Source: Hydrogenophaga sp.
GTDB lineage: Bacteria; Pseudomonadota; Gammaproteobacteria; Burkholderiales; Burkholderiaceae_C
Assembly: GCA_011390855.1 (NCBI GenBank)
Contig: JAABRN010000039.1
Coordinates: 1 to 6,139, forward strand
Reading direction: 5' to 3'
DNA: 6,139 nt
In this document: piece by piece, positions 5,736 to 6,139 of the stretch
Layout of the letters: each line of letters starts with the position of its first letter
Position numbering within the stretch: position 1 is the stretch's first letter
Notes under the pieces: model-generated
The model's database searches: none
What the model saw: the letters and a program-made list of their open reading frames with translations, nothing else
What the model was told of the DNA's origin: nothing
Position numbers and translations under genes: made by a program

Positions 5736-5781
5736 CTTAAATCCACCCGTGGAGGGTAGAGGAGACAACCTTAAATACAAT
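5703..5781 (-). ncRNA. Possible small RNA or attenuated ilvA leader transcript
   Basis: If transcription starts 7 bases after the TATACT box and stops at the intrinsic terminator, the product is an RNA of about 79 nt. Its 5' half is largely single-stranded and includes a pyrimidine tract, TCTCCTCTACCCTCC (about 5765-5751), complementary to Shine-Dalgarno sequences. Its 3' half is the terminator hairpin. This is the layout of many trans-acting small RNAs, but equally of a terminated leader. I see no ATG-initiated leader peptide rich in Ile, Val, Leu or Thr codons, so classical ribosome-stalling attenuation is not supported. It matches no RNA family I can name. Inference only. Confidence 0.3.
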
Positions 5782-5787
5782 GGCGCC

Positions 5788-5815
5788 AGTATACCCGTGA
5801 CATGCTGCGTTGCAA
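5788..5815 (-). promoter_or_regulatory. Predicted sigma-70 promoter for the ilvA leader
   Basis: On the minus strand, TTGCAA (5815-5810; four of six bases match TTGACA) is followed after 16 bases by TATACT (5793-5788; five of six bases match TATAAT). The predicted start is near 5781, giving ilvA a leader of about 190 bases that contains the terminator at 5703-5735. An imperfect palindrome (5802-5818) covers the -35 box. Confidence 0.55.
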
Positions 5816-5818
5816 CAT
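5802..5818. promoter_or_regulatory. Operator-like palindrome over the -35 box
   Basis: ATGCTGC (5802-5808), a GTT spacer, then GCAACAT (5812-5818) forms an inverted repeat with six of seven positions matched. It contains the perfect 8-base palindrome GTTGCAAC (5809-5816). It covers the proposed -35 box of the minus-strand promoter and lies between ilvA and the divergent OsmC-family gene, so a bound regulator could affect both. I do not recognise the binding protein. Confidence 0.35.
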
Positions 5819-5846
5819 TGACGGCTCTGGTCAGGCGCTGTCCTTT
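5818..5846 (+). promoter_or_regulatory. Weak candidate promoter for the OsmC-family gene
   Basis: A good -35 hexamer, TTGACG (5818-5823), is followed at 17-19 bases only by poor -10 matches around TCCTTTAG (5841-5848). A better -10 hexamer, TACAAT (5776-5781), lies farther upstream but has no convincing -35 partner. One of these presumably drives the gene at 5892; the sequence does not decide which. The rest of the 301-base spacer 5591-5891 holds the leader elements listed above and no protein gene I can support. Confidence 0.2.
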
Positions 5847-5891
5847 AGCGCTTTTCCCCAAAAAACCACTTTTTTCACGCTGGAACACACC

Positions 5892-6139
5892 ATGGAATGC
5901 ACGGTCAGTTGGACGGGCGCAACGGGAACCCGCTCCCAGATGGGTTTTGTTGCAGAAACGGGCAGCGGTCACGTGCTGACCATGGACGGCGCCCCAGATG
6001 CAGCCAAACCGGAAAACGGCGGGGCCAACCTGGCTCCAAGGCCCATGGAGACGGTGCTGGCCGGTACAGGTGGTTGTACCGCGTATGACGTGGTGCTGAT
6101 ACTGAAGCGGGGCCGCCATGACGTGCGCGGATGCAGCGT
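5892..6139 (+). CDS. OsmC-family protein (partial, N-terminal 82 residues)
   Basis: The reading frame opens at ATG 5892 and runs off the right edge without a stop. The visible part has an N-terminal beta-rich stretch (MECTVSWTG, then FVAETGSGHVLTMD), followed by PRPMETVLAGTGGCTAYDVVLILKR (about 49-73). That is the OsmC/YhfA-type central helix motif, with the active-site cysteine at residue 62 and the conserved Glu53. Members with intact cysteines act as thiol-dependent (hydro)peroxidases, although many YhfA-like members have no proven substrate. The second cysteine and the C-terminal half are outside the window unless Cys81 serves. A weak GGAA lies 6 bases before the ATG. It is divergent from ilvA across a shared control region. 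I give no gene symbol because the subfamily cannot be fixed from this fragment. Confidence 0.88.
   Translation, partial: MECTVSWTGATGTRSQMGFVAETGSGHVLTMDGAPDAAKPENGGANLAPRPMETVLAGTGGCTAYDVVLILKRGRHDVRGCS

Noticed and set aside
4133..5740. Plus-strand open frames of about 240 codons opposite ilvA
   Set aside because: These are antisense shadows of a strongly conserved gene, with no family motif.
5826..5880. Small hairpin GCGCT/AGCGC followed by TTTT, and the A6-CCAC-T6 dyad before the OsmC-family gene
   Set aside because: The first stem has only about five pairs and a short T-run, and the second is pure A/T. Neither is convincing as a terminator, and no upstream plus-strand transcript needs one.
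5592..6119. Minus-strand 175-codon open frame running through the ilvA leader and ending one base before the ilvA ATG (TAACATG)
   Set aside because: Most of it is antisense to the OsmC-family gene, and the remainder runs through the terminator hairpin and poly-T tract. It has no recognisable domain or good ribosome site. The tight TAA-C-ATG junction is notable but probably accidental.
1..6139. CRISPR arrays, tRNA or rRNA genes, transposases, integrases, toxin-antitoxin or defence genes
   Set aside because: Looked for by eye and not seen. The coding content is housekeeping secretion and metabolism, with no spacer-repeat periodicity and no insertion-sequence ends.

Overview
The window is GC-rich chromosomal DNA with densely packed genes. 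Gene content and protein style point to a betaproteobacterium, most likely order Burkholderiales and probably family Comamonadaceae. This placement is a judgement from the sequence, not the result of a search.

Layout. Positions 1-2035 (minus strand) hold the pseudopilin block of a type II secretion system (T2SS), transcribed right to left: gspG, gspH, gspI, gspJ and the first codons of gspK. The genes overlap by 1-4 bases or are 3 bases apart, so this is a tightly coupled operon. Divergent from gspG, on the plus strand, is a short gspC-like gene (2150-2662) for the inner-membrane protein that links the T2SS platform to the secretin. Positions 2663-2854 are a non-coding spacer between convergent genes, packed with inverted repeats that look like a dispersed intergenic element. 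Next on the minus strand come cobT (2855-3958, lower-ligand base activation for cobamides) and, 18 bases upstream of it, ilvA (3977-5590, biosynthetic threonine ammonia-lyase with two C-terminal ACT-like regions). The two probably share a transcript. A 301-base control region (5591-5891) separates ilvA from a divergent OsmC-family gene that runs off the right edge.

How the genes work together. GspG is the major pseudopilin. GspH, I, J and K form the tip of the pseudopilus, and GspC couples the inner-membrane platform to the outer-membrane secretin. IlvA makes 2-oxobutanoate from threonine for isoleucine synthesis. CobT activates the lower-ligand base of a cobamide. Threonine is also the usual precursor of the cobamide aminopropanol linker, the only metabolic link I can suggest between the two neighbours.

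Most worth a second look: (1) a strong intrinsic terminator with an eight-U tract between a good minus-strand promoter and ilvA, which suggests an attenuator or a small RNA of about 80 nt carrying an anti-Shine-Dalgarno-like pyrimidine tract; (2) an operator-like palindrome over the -35 box of that promoter; (3) a CobT in which both glutamates usually found in the active-site motifs are replaced (Asp and Gln); (4) the hairpin-rich element after gspC, which may supply the end of the gspC reading frame. I see no clear novel defence, mobile or RNA-guided system here.
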